Below, piece after piece: positions 26,863-35,919 of a stretch of 64,000 nucleotides of DNA. Source of the stretch: an uncultured Maricaulis sp. (GTDB lineage Bacteria; Pseudomonadota; Alphaproteobacteria; Caulobacterales; Maricaulaceae); the NCBI RefSeq assembly GCF_905480005.1, contig NZ_CAJQOO010000011.1:1-64000 (forward strand), given 5' to 3'. The notes under the pieces were generated by a model that did no database searches, was not told where the DNA came from, and was given only the letters and a program-made list of their open reading frames with translations. Each line of letters starts with the position of its first letter. Within the stretch, counting starts at the first letter, position 1. The translations under genes and the position numbers were made by a program.

Positions 26863-26915
26863 TTGACAGATTGTGTTCTTGTCGTGAAATTGTCAGCAAT
26901 TGACAACGCTGTCAA
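26863..26915. promoter_or_regulatory. Divergent GH9/GH3 control region with two overlapping operators
   Basis: TTGTCA-N5-TGACAA (26890-26906) overlaps a second palindrome, TTGACAACGCTGTCAA (26900-26915), whose central CG and arms fit a LacI-family operator. TTGACA on the plus strand (26863-26868) with GAAATT 17 bases on, and TTGACA on the minus strand (26915-26910 region) with CAATTT 17 bases on, could be the two opposing -35/-10 pairs. The rest of the 324-base gap shows nothing else. Any of the three LacI proteins could act here. Confidence 0.5.
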
Positions 26916-27096
26916 CGGCGCGTCACGGGGAGGTCAGGCATGCGAATTCCGGTCAATCGAATGACTCGCCATGGTGTTTCCGTACGGGTGATGGCGGGTC
27001 GATCGCGCGGGTGGTTCACCGGCGCTTCATCCCCCTGATTGATGGCCCGGACCCGGGACTGGGCTTCGGCATTTTCGGCTGCTGCGAGGACTTTTC

Positions 27097-29421
27097 ATGA
27101 CATTGCGTATTTCCGTGCTGGCCCTGTCGGCCGCGCTCGCCGCCTGCCAGCCAGGCGGTGGACCGGCGGACACGTCTGGCGGTTCGACAACCCAGGCAAG
27201 CGTCACGGCAGAGACGGCGTCGCCCCGGGTCCGCGAATTGGCGGCGCAGATGACGCTGGCCGAGAAGCTCGGCCAGTTGCACCAGGCCGCGGGCGGGCGT
27301 TCGCGCAATCTCAATTCACGCCTCACACCGGACGAGCTCGACCGGGTCCGACGGGGCGAGATCGGTTCCTATCTTCACGTTGCCGGTGCGGCACCCCTGG
27401 GCGAGCTGCAGCAAGTGGCGGTCGAGGAAAGCCGGCTCGGCATTCCGCTCCTTTTTGCCATGGATGTGGTGCATGGCTACCGGACCATTTTCCCTGTTCC
27501 GATCGCCATGGCCAGCACCTGGGACCCGGAGGATCTCGAGCGCGCCAGTCGGATCGCGGCCGAGGAGGCCAGCGCGGCAGGCCTCCACTGGACGTTTGCG
27601 CCAATGATCGACATCGCACGTGATCCGCGCTGGGGCAGGATTGTCGAGGGCGCGGGCAGTGACCCCTATCTTGGCGCCCGGATCGCGGTCGCCCAGATCG
27701 AAGGCTTCCAGTCTGACAATCTGGCTGCCGGTGACACGCTGATGGCGACGGCGAAGCATTTTGGTGCCTATGGCGCGCCGATCGGCGGCCGTGATTATGG
27801 CACCGCCGACATTTCCGAGCGCAACCTGCACGAGATCTATCTGCCACCATTCCATGCCGCCAGCGAGGCGGGTTCGGCGTCGATGATGACAGCGTTCAAC
27901 GATATCGCCGGTGTGCCCAGTACGTCAAATGAGCATCTGATCGACGGAGTCCTGCGCGGCGAATGGGGCTTTGACGGCCTCATCGTGAGCGACTGGAATG
28001 CGATCGCTGAGCTCATCAATCACGGGGTCGCAGACACCCGCGCCGATGCGGGCGAACTCGCCTTGCGGGCCGGGGTCGACATGGACATGACCAGCAATGT
28101 GTTCGCCCAGGACCTCGCCACCGCGATCGAGGCTGATCCCGGCCTGATGGCGGATCTCGATCGGGCGGTCATGCACGTCCTCACTGCCAAGGAGCGACTG
28201 GGATTGTTCGACAATCCCATGGCCTATCACGACCCCGAGCGGGAAGCGGCGGCCATGCTGACCGATGCGGCCCGTGCCGAGGCGCGACGCATCGCGGCGC
28301 GCAGTGTGGTGCTTCTCGAGAACCGCGGGTCTGCCTTGCCGCTCGGCCCGGATGCGGGGCGGATTGCGGTGATCGGCGCGCTGGCCGAGGACGCGTCCAC
28401 GCAATTGGGGTCGTGGCGTGCGCGCGGGACGCCGGAGACCGTGACCGGCCTGCTGCAGGGCTTGCGTCAAGGTGCCCCGGCGGGCGTGGAAATCACCTAT
28501 GAGGCCGGCGCCTCTCCCACCAGCGATGACCTGTCCGGTATCGCGGCGGCCATCGCTGCGGCGGAAGCGGCCGATCAGGTCATCCTGGTTGTCGGCGAGG
28601 ATTACGACCTGTCCGGTGAGGCGCGCTCGCGATCCAGCCTCTACATGCCCGACAGCCAGAGGGCCCTGGCGCGCGCCGTGCTTGATACGGGGCGTCCGGT
28701 CACAGTTGTCCTGGTGAGTGGCCGTCCGCTCGCCATTCCGGATATTGCCGAGCGAGCGGATGCCGTCCTCGCCAGCTGGATGCTGGGCGTCGAGGCCGGC
28801 CCGGCGCTTGCGGATGTGATTTTCGGCCGAGTCTCACCGGCGGGCCGCTTGCCGGTCTCCTTCCCGCGTACGACAGGGCAGGCGCCCTTCACCTATTCCG
28901 AAAACCCGGGCGGTCGGCCCGCGGACCCCGATCTGTCGCGCGACAGCAACCGGTTTCACGACCTGCCGATCACGCCGCTCTACGCCTTCGGGCACGGGTT
29001 GAGCTATTCGGAGTTTGAGTATGGCGATATCCGTCTCGACGCAGACAGTGTCGCGCCGGGTGACACCATTCGACTCACCATTCCGGTCACCAATACGGGG
29101 GACCGGGCGGCCGACGAGGTGGTCCAGCTCTATATGCGCGATCCGGTAGCCTCGGTCGCGCGGCCGCGTCTGGAATTGCGCGGTTTTGCCCGTCTCGCGC
29201 TGGGCGCAGGCGAAACCCGCTCTGTCAGCTTCATCCTGGACCCGGCCCAATTTGCCGTGTTTCAGGCACCGGGCGACTGGCGGATAGAGGCCGGCTCTGT
29301 CGACCTCCATGTTGGCGCGTCATCGTCTGATCTGCGCCAGAGCGTCACGGTGACAGTCAGTGAAGCCGGGCGGTCGCGGAGCCCTGCCGCATCGATTGCA
29401 ACCCGAATTGAGGTGGAATGA
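27097..29421 (+). CDS. GH3 beta-glucosidase lipoprotein (BglX-like)
   Basis: A 774-residue protein with a lipoprotein signal (LSAALAAC). BglX-type motifs are in order: AEKLGQLHQAAGGRS, FAMDVVHGYRTIFPVP, DPRWGRIVEGAGSDPYLG, AKHFGAYG, the nucleophile Asp299 in LIVSDWNAI, then the second domain (SVVLLENRGSALPL, VSGRPLAIP) and a fibronectin-III-like end (PVTNTGDRAADEVVQLYMRD). It releases glucose from cellobiose or short glucans in the periplasm. Its stop overlaps the start of the gluconolactonase gene by four bases, which points to a shared function. Confidence 0.9.
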   Translation: MTLRISVLALSAALAACQPGGGPADTSGGSTTQASVTAETASPRVRELAAQMTLAEKLGQLHQAAGGRSRNLNSRLTPDELDRVRRGEIGSYLHVAGAAPLGELQQVAVEESRLGIPLLFAMDVVHGYRTIFPVPIAMASTWDPEDLERASRIAAEEASAAGLHWTFAPMIDIARDPRWGRIVEGAGSDPYLGARIAVAQIEGFQSDNLAAGDTLMATAKHFGAYGAPIGGRDYGTADISERNLHEIYLPPFHAASEAGSASMMTAFNDIAGVPSTSNEHLIDGVLRGEWGFDGLIVSDWNAIAELINHGVADTRADAGELALRAGVDMDMTSNVFAQDLATAIEADPGLMADLDRAVMHVLTAKERLGLFDNPMAYHDPEREAAAMLTDAARAEARRIAARSVVLLENRGSALPLGPDAGRIAVIGALAEDASTQLGSWRARGTPETVTGLLQGLRQGAPAGVEITYEAGASPTSDDLSGIAAAIAAAEAADQVILVVGEDYDLSGEARSRSSLYMPDSQRALARAVLDTGRPVTVVLVSGRPLAIPDIAERADAVLASWMLGVEAGPALADVIFGRVSPAGRLPVSFPRTTGQAPFTYSENPGGRPADPDLSRDSNRFHDLPITPLYAFGHGLSYSEFEYGDIRLDADSVAPGDTIRLTIPVTNTGDRAADEVVQLYMRDPVASVARPRLELRGFARLALGAGETRSVSFILDPAQFAVFQAPGDWRIEAGSVDLHVGASSSDLRQSVTVTVSEAGRSRSPAASIATRIEVE

Positions 29422-30443
29422 TGAAAACCCGTCGCTTCCTTCTGGCCAGCGGTGGCGCCAGCCTGCTCGTGGCCGGGTGTCAACGCTCGACATCCCAACC
29501 CGCATCCGAATCCGTGGTGCAGATCGAGCGCCTGCATCCGCGTCTGGACGGATTGATCAGTCCGGGCAGCGAAGCCCGGGTTCTGGGAACAGGCTATCAA
29601 TGGGCCGAAGGTCCGGCCTGGGACCGGCAGCGCGGCTGCCTCTACTTCACCGACGTACCGGCCAACCGGGCCTATCGATGGCGACCGGGCGAGGCTGTCG
29701 AGGTCTGGCTTGACCCGTCGGGCATCCCGGCATCCGAGGCCGCCGGCTTTCGCGAGCCCGGGGCGAACGGTTTGTGGATGCGCGCAGATGGAAGCCTGCT
29801 CGCATGTGTTCACGGAAGCCGGTCCGTTGAAGTGCTTGACCCGGACACATTGTCGCGAACGCCGCTGGTCAGTGAGTTCGAGGGCCAGCGTTTCAACTCG
29901 CCCAATGATCTGGTCGAGGCCTCGGATGGCAGTATCTATTTCACCGATCCGCCTTATGGCCTCGAGGGCCTGGACGCCTCGCCGCTGAAGGAAATGTCGG
30001 TCAATGGCGTCTATCGCCGTCGGCCCGACGGCCAGGTTGAGCGGCTGGTTTCCGATATGAGCTTCCCGAACGGTATCGCGCTTTCACCGGATGAGCGCCG
30101 GCTTTATGTGGCGCAGTCGGATCCCGGCGCACCGGTCATCCGTCGCCTTGACCTTGATGCGGACGGCGCGATCATCGGCGATCAACACCTCTTTGACGCA
30201 ACCGGTCTGGACGGGCCGGGCCTGCCTGACGGTATGGCGATCGATGATCAGGGCCATATCTTTGCGACGGGCCCGGGCGGAGTTCTGATCCTCGCTCCGG
30301 ACGGCACATTGCTGGGGCGGATACTGACCGGGCGCGGTACGGCCAATTGCGCCTTCGGTGAAGACGGTCGCACGCTCTTCATGACAGCTCAGGACCGGCT
30401 TCTGCGCCTCGAGACCCGGAGCCGGGGTGTGCAATGGATGTAG
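29418..30443 (+). CDS. Exported SMP-30/gluconolactonase-like lipoprotein
   Basis: A 341-residue SMP-30 propeller. The N-terminus KTRRFLLASGGASLLVAGC carries a twin-arginine motif and a lipobox, so this lactonase acts outside the cytoplasm, unlike XylC. Metal-site residues are recognisable in WAEGPAWD, FNSPNDLVEA and SFPNGIALSPD. The likely substrate is an aldonolactone such as glucono- or cellobiono-lactone. It overlaps the GH3 gene upstream (four bases) and the GntP permease downstream (10 bases), so a hydrolase, lactonase and acid importer are translated together. Confidence 0.83.
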   Translation: MMKTRRFLLASGGASLLVAGCQRSTSQPASESVVQIERLHPRLDGLISPGSEARVLGTGYQWAEGPAWDRQRGCLYFTDVPANRAYRWRPGEAVEVWLDPSGIPASEAAGFREPGANGLWMRADGSLLACVHGSRSVEVLDPDTLSRTPLVSEFEGQRFNSPNDLVEASDGSIYFTDPPYGLEGLDASPLKEMSVNGVYRRRPDGQVERLVSDMSFPNGIALSPDERRLYVAQSDPGAPVIRRLDLDADGAIIGDQHLFDATGLDGPGLPDGMAIDDQGHIFATGPGGVLILAPDGTLLGRILTGRGTANCAFGEDGRTLFMTAQDRLLRLETRSRGVQWM

Positions 30444-31786
30444 GGGGCTGGCTGGCCGAGTACCGGCCGCTATTGGCCACCCTGGTCGCGATAGCGGCCT
30501 TGCTGGCGCTGATCCTTCGGGCGCGCATGCCCGCCTTTGCCGCGCTGATCCTGGTCAGTGCGCTGGCTGCGCTCGCGGCCGGGATGGCACCGGCTGACGC
30601 TTTCGACACCTTGACCCGGGGCATGGGCGGGACGCTGGGCTTCGTCGCGGTTGTCATTGGTCTCGGCGCATTGTTCGGCGTCATTCTCGAACGTTCGGGC
30701 GGGCTGGAAAGCCTGGCTCAACGCCTGCTCGCCGGGCGCCAGGCGGGCAGTGGGCGATGGCTTATGGGTGGGTTGGGCCTGCTCGCATCCATCCCGGTCT
30801 TCTTTGACGTCGCCCTGATCATTCTCGCCCCGCTGGTCTTTGCCTTTGCCCGCCAGACCGGGCGGCCGGCCCTTGCATTCGGTCTGCCCCTGCTCTGCGG
30901 GCTGGCGGTCGCGCACAGCTTCATCCCGCCGACGCCAGGCCCGATCGCAGTGGCCGAGATATTGGGTGCGGATCTGGGCCTTGTGATCCTGTTCGGTCTT
31001 CTGGCCGGATTGCCGGCCCTGGCTTTGGCCGGCCCGCTATTCGCCGGCTGGCTGGACCGCGCCGGCTATCTCCCGGTCGGTGCCGTTTCCGGCGAGACGG
31101 CCAGCCCGACCAAGCGGCCGGCCAAGGCAGGTCTGACCGCTGCACTGATCAGCCTGCCCCTGCTTCTCATCCTGGCCGGAACCCTGGCGGCGCGTTTCGA
31201 TCTGCCGCCGGCGCTCGGCTATTCACTGGCGGTGATCGGGCATCCCTTCATGGCGCTCTTGCTGGCCTGTGGATTGACCTGGCTGGCCTTTCGACCGACC
31301 AGCGATGAACAACGCCGGCATTTCTCCGACGGGATCGCGCGCGCGCTGGAGCCGACCGGTGCGGTGATCCTGGTGACGGGAGCTGGCGGGGCGTTCAAAC
31401 AAGTGCTCGTCGATACCGGCGCCGGAGCGCAGCTGGCAGAGGGCACGATGGCTTTGGGGCTGGTCCCGCTGGTGGCCGGTTTTGTTCTGGCGCTTCTGGT
31501 TCGTGTCGCGCAGGGCAGCGCAACGGTTGCGATGATCACGGCGGCCGGTCTGACCGCCCCGCTTGCGGACGCTGCTGGTCTCGGGCCCGCTCATCTGGCG
31601 CTGTGCGTGATTGCCATCGCGGCCGGGGCGACGGCGCTCTCACACGTGAATGATAGCGGCTTCTGGCTGGTCAGTCGTATATTCGGGCTTGATGTGCGGC
31701 AAACGCTCGCCAGCTGGACAATCGCCACGCTGATCATCGGACTTGCCGGATTTGCGGGCGCGCTCATCCTGTCGATGCTGGTCTGA
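30434..31786 (+). CDS. GntP-family gluconate/aldonate permease
   Basis: A 450-residue, strongly hydrophobic protein with the GntP signature HSFIPPTPGPIAVAEILGADLG and GSATVAMITAAGL. Around twelve to fourteen helices are expected. Family members import gluconate or related sugar acids with protons. Here it would take up the acid made by the exported lactonase. The next gene, a GPH symporter, starts 23 bases after its stop. Confidence 0.88.
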   Translation: MDVGGWLAEYRPLLATLVAIAALLALILRARMPAFAALILVSALAALAAGMAPADAFDTLTRGMGGTLGFVAVVIGLGALFGVILERSGGLESLAQRLLAGRQAGSGRWLMGGLGLLASIPVFFDVALIILAPLVFAFARQTGRPALAFGLPLLCGLAVAHSFIPPTPGPIAVAEILGADLGLVILFGLLAGLPALALAGPLFAGWLDRAGYLPVGAVSGETASPTKRPAKAGLTAALISLPLLLILAGTLAARFDLPPALGYSLAVIGHPFMALLLACGLTWLAFRPTSDEQRRHFSDGIARALEPTGAVILVTGAGGAFKQVLVDTGAGAQLAEGTMALGLVPLVAGFVLALLVRVAQGSATVAMITAAGLTAPLADAAGLGPAHLALCVIAIAAGATALSHVNDSGFWLVSRIFGLDVRQTLASWTIATLIIGLAGFAGALILSMLV

Positions 31787-31809
31787 CAGTGACCGGTAGG
31801 GGAGGGATT

Positions 31810-33162
31810 GTGGCGACCGCGACAGGTTTCGGCCGCTACGCCGGATATGGTGTCGGTGATTTCGGGCTGAACATCTACTGGAACGCGCTCTCGCTCGTCC
31901 TGATGTTCTGGTATGCCGAAGTCGTCGGGCTGAGCCCGGCAGTGGCCGGCGGGATCTATTTCGTCGGCATGGCCTGGGATGCGGTGACGGACGCTGTCGT
32001 GGCGAGTCTGGCGGCGCGGACCCGGTCGCGCTTCGGGACTTACCGCCCCCATATCCTCTTCGGTGGTGTGGCGCTGGGTGCGAGTTTCTGTGCGCTTTTC
32101 TGGATCCCGCCCCTGGAGGGCCTGGCCCTGATTGCGGCGCTGACCCTGGCCCATATTCTTTTCCGGACGGCCTATACCATCGTCGCCGTGCCCTATTCCG
32201 CACTCGCCTCCCGGCTGAGTTATGACAGCGTGGAGCGGACCACATTTTCCGGCGTCCGGATGTTCTTCGCCTTTGCCGGTCTGCTGACGGTTTCCGGTCT
32301 CTGGTTTCCGCTTGTGCGAACTTTCGGTGGCGGCGATGACACCGATGCGCTCGGCTTTCAGCTGGCGGCGCTCATTGGCGCCGTGATCGCGACGGCCGCC
32401 TTGACCCTTTGCTTTGCCGGAACACGGGAAAGGCCACCTCCCGGTCAGGATACGGATTATCCGCCGCCCAGTCTCTGGCGATTCATCCCCGCCATCCGGA
32501 ACAATCATGCGCTGGCGATCCTGCTGGGCATGATCTTCCTGCAATCCGGCGCGGTTGCCAGCCTGCTCATACCGCTCAGCTTCTTCATCGAGGTCAACGC
32601 CCCGGTTTTCGCCCGCAAGGAAGTCGTCATGACGGCCTATGCCAGCGCGACCCTGGTCTCGATACCTGTCTGGACGCTTTTCATCCGCCGCTTTGGCAAA
32701 AAGGCTGGCTGGATTCTCGCTTGCGGCCTGGCAATCCTTTGCGGACTGGACCTGGCGATCAGCGGCGCTCGGGTCATCTCAGGCGTGCCGCTCCAGATCA
32801 TCGGCTATGGCGCGGCGTTCGGCGCTTTCGGAGTTCTGGTCTGGTCCTTTGTTCCCGATACCGTCGAATACGGTCAGTGGAAGACCGGAGAGCGCAATGA
32901 GGGGGCTGTGTTCGGGTCTGTCCTGCTGGTGCAGAAGCTCGCGGGTGGGCTGATGGGCCTGTTCGTCGGTTTCATGCTGTCCGAGGTCGGCTATGACATT
33001 GATGCGGTGACCCAGAGCGAGGCCACTGCCGAGGGTATTCGGTTTCACATCTTCCTGGTGCCGTCCCTGTTGCTGGCCCTCTCCACGCTGCTCATTCTAA
33101 GATTGCCGCTGAATCGGCGCCTCCATGCCCGCATCGTCGGTCAGATCGGCGGGCAGGAATGA
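31810..33162 (+). CDS. GPH-family sugar:cation symporter
   Basis: A 450-residue twelve-helix transporter of the glycoside-pentoside-hexuronide family: YGVGDFGLNIYWNAL in helix 1, MAWDAVTDAVVASLAARTRSRFGTYRPHILFG after helix 2 and WSFVPDTVEYGQWKTGERNEG in the later half. I choose the GTG at 31810 because GGGGAGGG precedes it by three bases; a GTG at 31789 is the alternative. Such transporters import di- or oligosaccharides and uronides. It ends 49 bases before a LacI gene on the same strand. Confidence 0.87.
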   Translation: MATATGFGRYAGYGVGDFGLNIYWNALSLVLMFWYAEVVGLSPAVAGGIYFVGMAWDAVTDAVVASLAARTRSRFGTYRPHILFGGVALGASFCALFWIPPLEGLALIAALTLAHILFRTAYTIVAVPYSALASRLSYDSVERTTFSGVRMFFAFAGLLTVSGLWFPLVRTFGGGDDTDALGFQLAALIGAVIATAALTLCFAGTRERPPPGQDTDYPPPSLWRFIPAIRNNHALAILLGMIFLQSGAVASLLIPLSFFIEVNAPVFARKEVVMTAYASATLVSIPVWTLFIRRFGKKAGWILACGLAILCGLDLAISGARVISGVPLQIIGYGAAFGAFGVLVWSFVPDTVEYGQWKTGERNEGAVFGSVLLVQKLAGGLMGLFVGFMLSEVGYDIDAVTQSEATAEGIRFHIFLVPSLLLALSTLLILRLPLNRRLHARIVGQIGGQE

Positions 33163-33211
33163 CACGGCAATGGTTGGCGCGACCGCTGCGCGCATCCGGG
33201 GAGGCGCTGCC

Positions 33212-34246
33212 ATGGCGCGAATGATCGACGTCGCCGAGAAGGCAGGCGTTTCCATCAAGACAGTGTCACGGGTTCTCAACAATGAGCCGCACGTGAAGGA
33301 TGCCTTGCGAGAGCGTGTTCGTGCGGCAGCCGAGGATGTCGGCTATGTGCCCTCCAGTCCGGCTCGGGCCCTGCGCTCGCGGCGCTCCTATGCGATCCAC
33401 ATGATCAGCCATTCCCACCGTTCGGCCTATGTGAATGCCATCCAGTTCGGGGCTGTCCAGACCTGCCAGGAGCGTGGCTACCAGCTCATGGTCTCCTTGA
33501 TGGAAGACTTGCGGGACATGCCGGAGGCCGACCTGGTCGCGCGTTTCGAACGCCTCGTCGAGGCGTCCAAGCCGGACGGCCTCATCCTGGTGCCGCCCCT
33601 GTCCAATGACGAGCGCCTGTATCATGTGCTCGAGCGTTTTGATGTGCCGGTTGCGCGGGTCGGACCCAATAACCTGCCCGATGCCCGCATCATCGTGAAG
33701 ATCAATGAGCGCGCGGCGGCGCGTGAATTGACGGCGCATCTGATTGCACTGGGTCACAGCCGGATAGCCTTCGTGCGCGGCAAGGAGGACCAGAATGCCA
33801 CGCATGAGCGGTTCGCCGGGTATAAGGAGGCGCTCGACCAGTCTGGTCTCGTCCTCGATGAGACTCTGGTGCACCCCGGGGATTTCGGCTTCTCGACCGG
33901 ATTGAAGGCGGGTGATGCCCTGTTCGCCCTGGCCGATCGGCCGACGGCCGTCTTCGCCGCCAATGACGACATGGCCGCCGGTGTGCTTATGGCGGCGCAC
34001 CGATTACGCCTCGATGTCCCCGGCGATGTGTCGGTTGTCGGCTTCGACGATTCAGAGATTGCCGAGAAAATGTGGCCGGCCCTGACGACGGTGCGTCAGC
34101 CGCTCCTGGCGATGGGGAATGAGGCGACCCGGCAATTGATTGACGCGGCGACCCAGTCCGACCCGGCTCTGTCGGGCGCACCGAATGAGTATCTCGACTA
34201 TGAGATCATCCATCGCGACTCGACGGGCCCGGTCCGTCAGTCCTGA
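33212..34246 (+). CDS. LacI-family transcriptional regulator
   Basis: A 344-residue LacI repressor: helix-turn-helix MIDVAEKAGVSIKTVSRVLNNEPHV, hinge SPARALRSRRSYAI, ligand domain with HSRIAFVRGKED, FAANDDMAAGVL and TTVRQPLLAMG. The ATG at 33212 has GGGGAGG seven bases upstream; longer in-frame starts overlap the preceding gene. Flanked by two GPH transporters, it probably senses the imported saccharide and controls one or both. It lacks the LLYxNPSAGY motif shared by the other two LacI proteins, so it is a different subgroup. Confidence 0.9.
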   Translation: MARMIDVAEKAGVSIKTVSRVLNNEPHVKDALRERVRAAAEDVGYVPSSPARALRSRRSYAIHMISHSHRSAYVNAIQFGAVQTCQERGYQLMVSLMEDLRDMPEADLVARFERLVEASKPDGLILVPPLSNDERLYHVLERFDVPVARVGPNNLPDARIIVKINERAAARELTAHLIALGHSRIAFVRGKEDQNATHERFAGYKEALDQSGLVLDETLVHPGDFGFSTGLKAGDALFALADRPTAVFAANDDMAAGVLMAAHRLRLDVPGDVSVVGFDDSEIAEKMWPALTTVRQPLLAMGNEATRQLIDAATQSDPALSGAPNEYLDYEIIHRDSTGPVRQS

Positions 34247-34373
34247 TGCCAGCCACGCTCCTGTGTCCTGGATCTTGTTTAATTTGACACCGGCCTCCCG
34301 GCATACTCAAACTTGGAAAATCGCCGGACCCTCCAATAAAACAAACAGGGTCGGCTGTACTGGGAGGTAAATT

Positions 34374-35897
34374 ATGGGTGAAAAGGTGACGGCCGATCCG
34401 GCCGCTGGGCCAGATATGGCTGCAGGGGCGGGCGGAGAACCGCCGGTCAAGCGCTCGACAATTTTCCTGCACGGATCCCTGGCCCTGCCACTGGCTGTCT
34501 ATGGCTATCCGCTGGCGATCTGGTTGCCGGCGCATTACGCCGGGCAGCTCGGTCTGTCCCTGTCGGTGATTGGTCTGATCATCATGGTCGCCCGTTTCAC
34601 CGATGTATTTACCGACCCCTTGATGGGCGAGATATCGGATCGCGGGCGAACCCGGTTCGGACGCCGCAAGCCCTATATCGCCTTGGGTGCGCCGGCCCTG
34701 ATGGTCTCGACCTGGTTCCTTTTCGTGCCCCATGAGGGCGCAGGCATTCTCTATTTCCTGGTCTGGCTGACACTTTTCTTCGCCAGCGCCACCATGATCC
34801 AGATCCCCTTCCGGGCGTGGGGTGCCGAATTGTCCGGGAATTACCATGTCCGCAGCCAGGTCACGGCCGCGCGGGAATTCTATTACCTGACCGGTCTTCT
34901 GATGGCTGCGGCAGTGCCAATGGTGATCGAGATTTTCGCGGATGGCGGCGCTGTTACCGAGATTTTCGTCGCGATCTGGCGGGACATCACCGGTGCCTTT
35001 ACCGGCGAGTTGATGACCCGGACGCCAACCAGTCGGGCTGCCCTGACCGGGCCGGTCCTGATGGGTCTGGCCATCGCCATCATCATTGCGGTGCCGCTGC
35101 TCTCCACGTTGATCATCACGACGGTCAAGGAGCCGCCGCCTGCGCCGCGCGAGCGCGTCCCCATGATCGAGGGCTTTCGTCATCTCTGGCGCAACGGGCC
35201 GATGCGGCGCGTGCTGATCATCGCTTTTCTGGTCATTGCCGGTGAGAGCCTGCGCAATGCCGTGTCACTCTTCTTCATCCGCGACATCATCGGTATTCCG
35301 ACGATTGGCGCGGCCTATTTCCTCTATTTTATCTCCGGCATCGCCGCGATTCCGTTCTGGCTCTGGCTGGGCCGGACCATCGGCAAGCACCGGGCCTTCA
35401 TGGTCACGCTCGGTTTCGTGAGCGTCGTGAGTGCGTGCAATCTCCTGCTGGGGCAGGGGGATTATTTCGCCTTCTTCTGTCTGTTCCTGTTCAAGGGCTT
35501 TGCCTTTGGTGGTCTGCAATTCCTGCCATTGGCGATGCTGGCGGATGTGGTGGATATCGACAGCGCGCGCACGGGCGGTCGGCGGGCCGGGACGTATTTT
35601 GCGGTGCTCGGCCTGTCGGAGAAGCTCGCAGCGGCGATCTTTACCGGTCTGGCTTTGAACATTGTCGGCTTGCTCGGCTATCACGCATCGGGCGGGGTCG
35701 AGGCGTCGACGGAGATCGGCGTGCTCTCCCTGCGACTGGTCTATTGTCTGGGACCGATCGCACTTTACGCGCTCTCTGTCCCGCTGATCTGGGGTTACCC
35801 GCTCACCTCGAGCCGGCATGCGCGACTGCATGCCGGGCTCGCCAGGCGGGAGCAGCGAAAAGCGCGTACTGCCGAAGCGGAGCAGACGACAAGTTGA
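34374..35897 (+). CDS. GPH-family sugar:cation symporter
   Basis: A 507-residue GPH transporter with the conserved helix 2-3 loop VARFTDVFTDPLMGEISDRGRTRFGRRKPYI and the late motif LADVVDIDSARTGGRRAGTYFAV. The ATG has GGGAGG ahead of it. A possible promoter, TTGACA near 34274, lies in the 127-base gap after the LacI gene. Compared with the first GPH gene it is longer in the N-terminal tail and in the loop between helices 6 and 7. It probably imports a glucan- or xylan-derived oligosaccharide. Confidence 0.88.
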   Translation: MGEKVTADPAAGPDMAAGAGGEPPVKRSTIFLHGSLALPLAVYGYPLAIWLPAHYAGQLGLSLSVIGLIIMVARFTDVFTDPLMGEISDRGRTRFGRRKPYIALGAPALMVSTWFLFVPHEGAGILYFLVWLTLFFASATMIQIPFRAWGAELSGNYHVRSQVTAAREFYYLTGLLMAAAVPMVIEIFADGGAVTEIFVAIWRDITGAFTGELMTRTPTSRAALTGPVLMGLAIAIIIAVPLLSTLIITTVKEPPPAPRERVPMIEGFRHLWRNGPMRRVLIIAFLVIAGESLRNAVSLFFIRDIIGIPTIGAAYFLYFISGIAAIPFWLWLGRTIGKHRAFMVTLGFVSVVSACNLLLGQGDYFAFFCLFLFKGFAFGGLQFLPLAMLADVVDIDSARTGGRRAGTYFAVLGLSEKLAAAIFTGLALNIVGLLGYHASGGVEASTEIGVLSLRLVYCLGPIALYALSVPLIWGYPLTSSRHARLHAGLARREQRKARTAEAEQTTS

Positions 35898-35919
35898 GCG
35901 TGAAAGTGACCCGGCGGCG

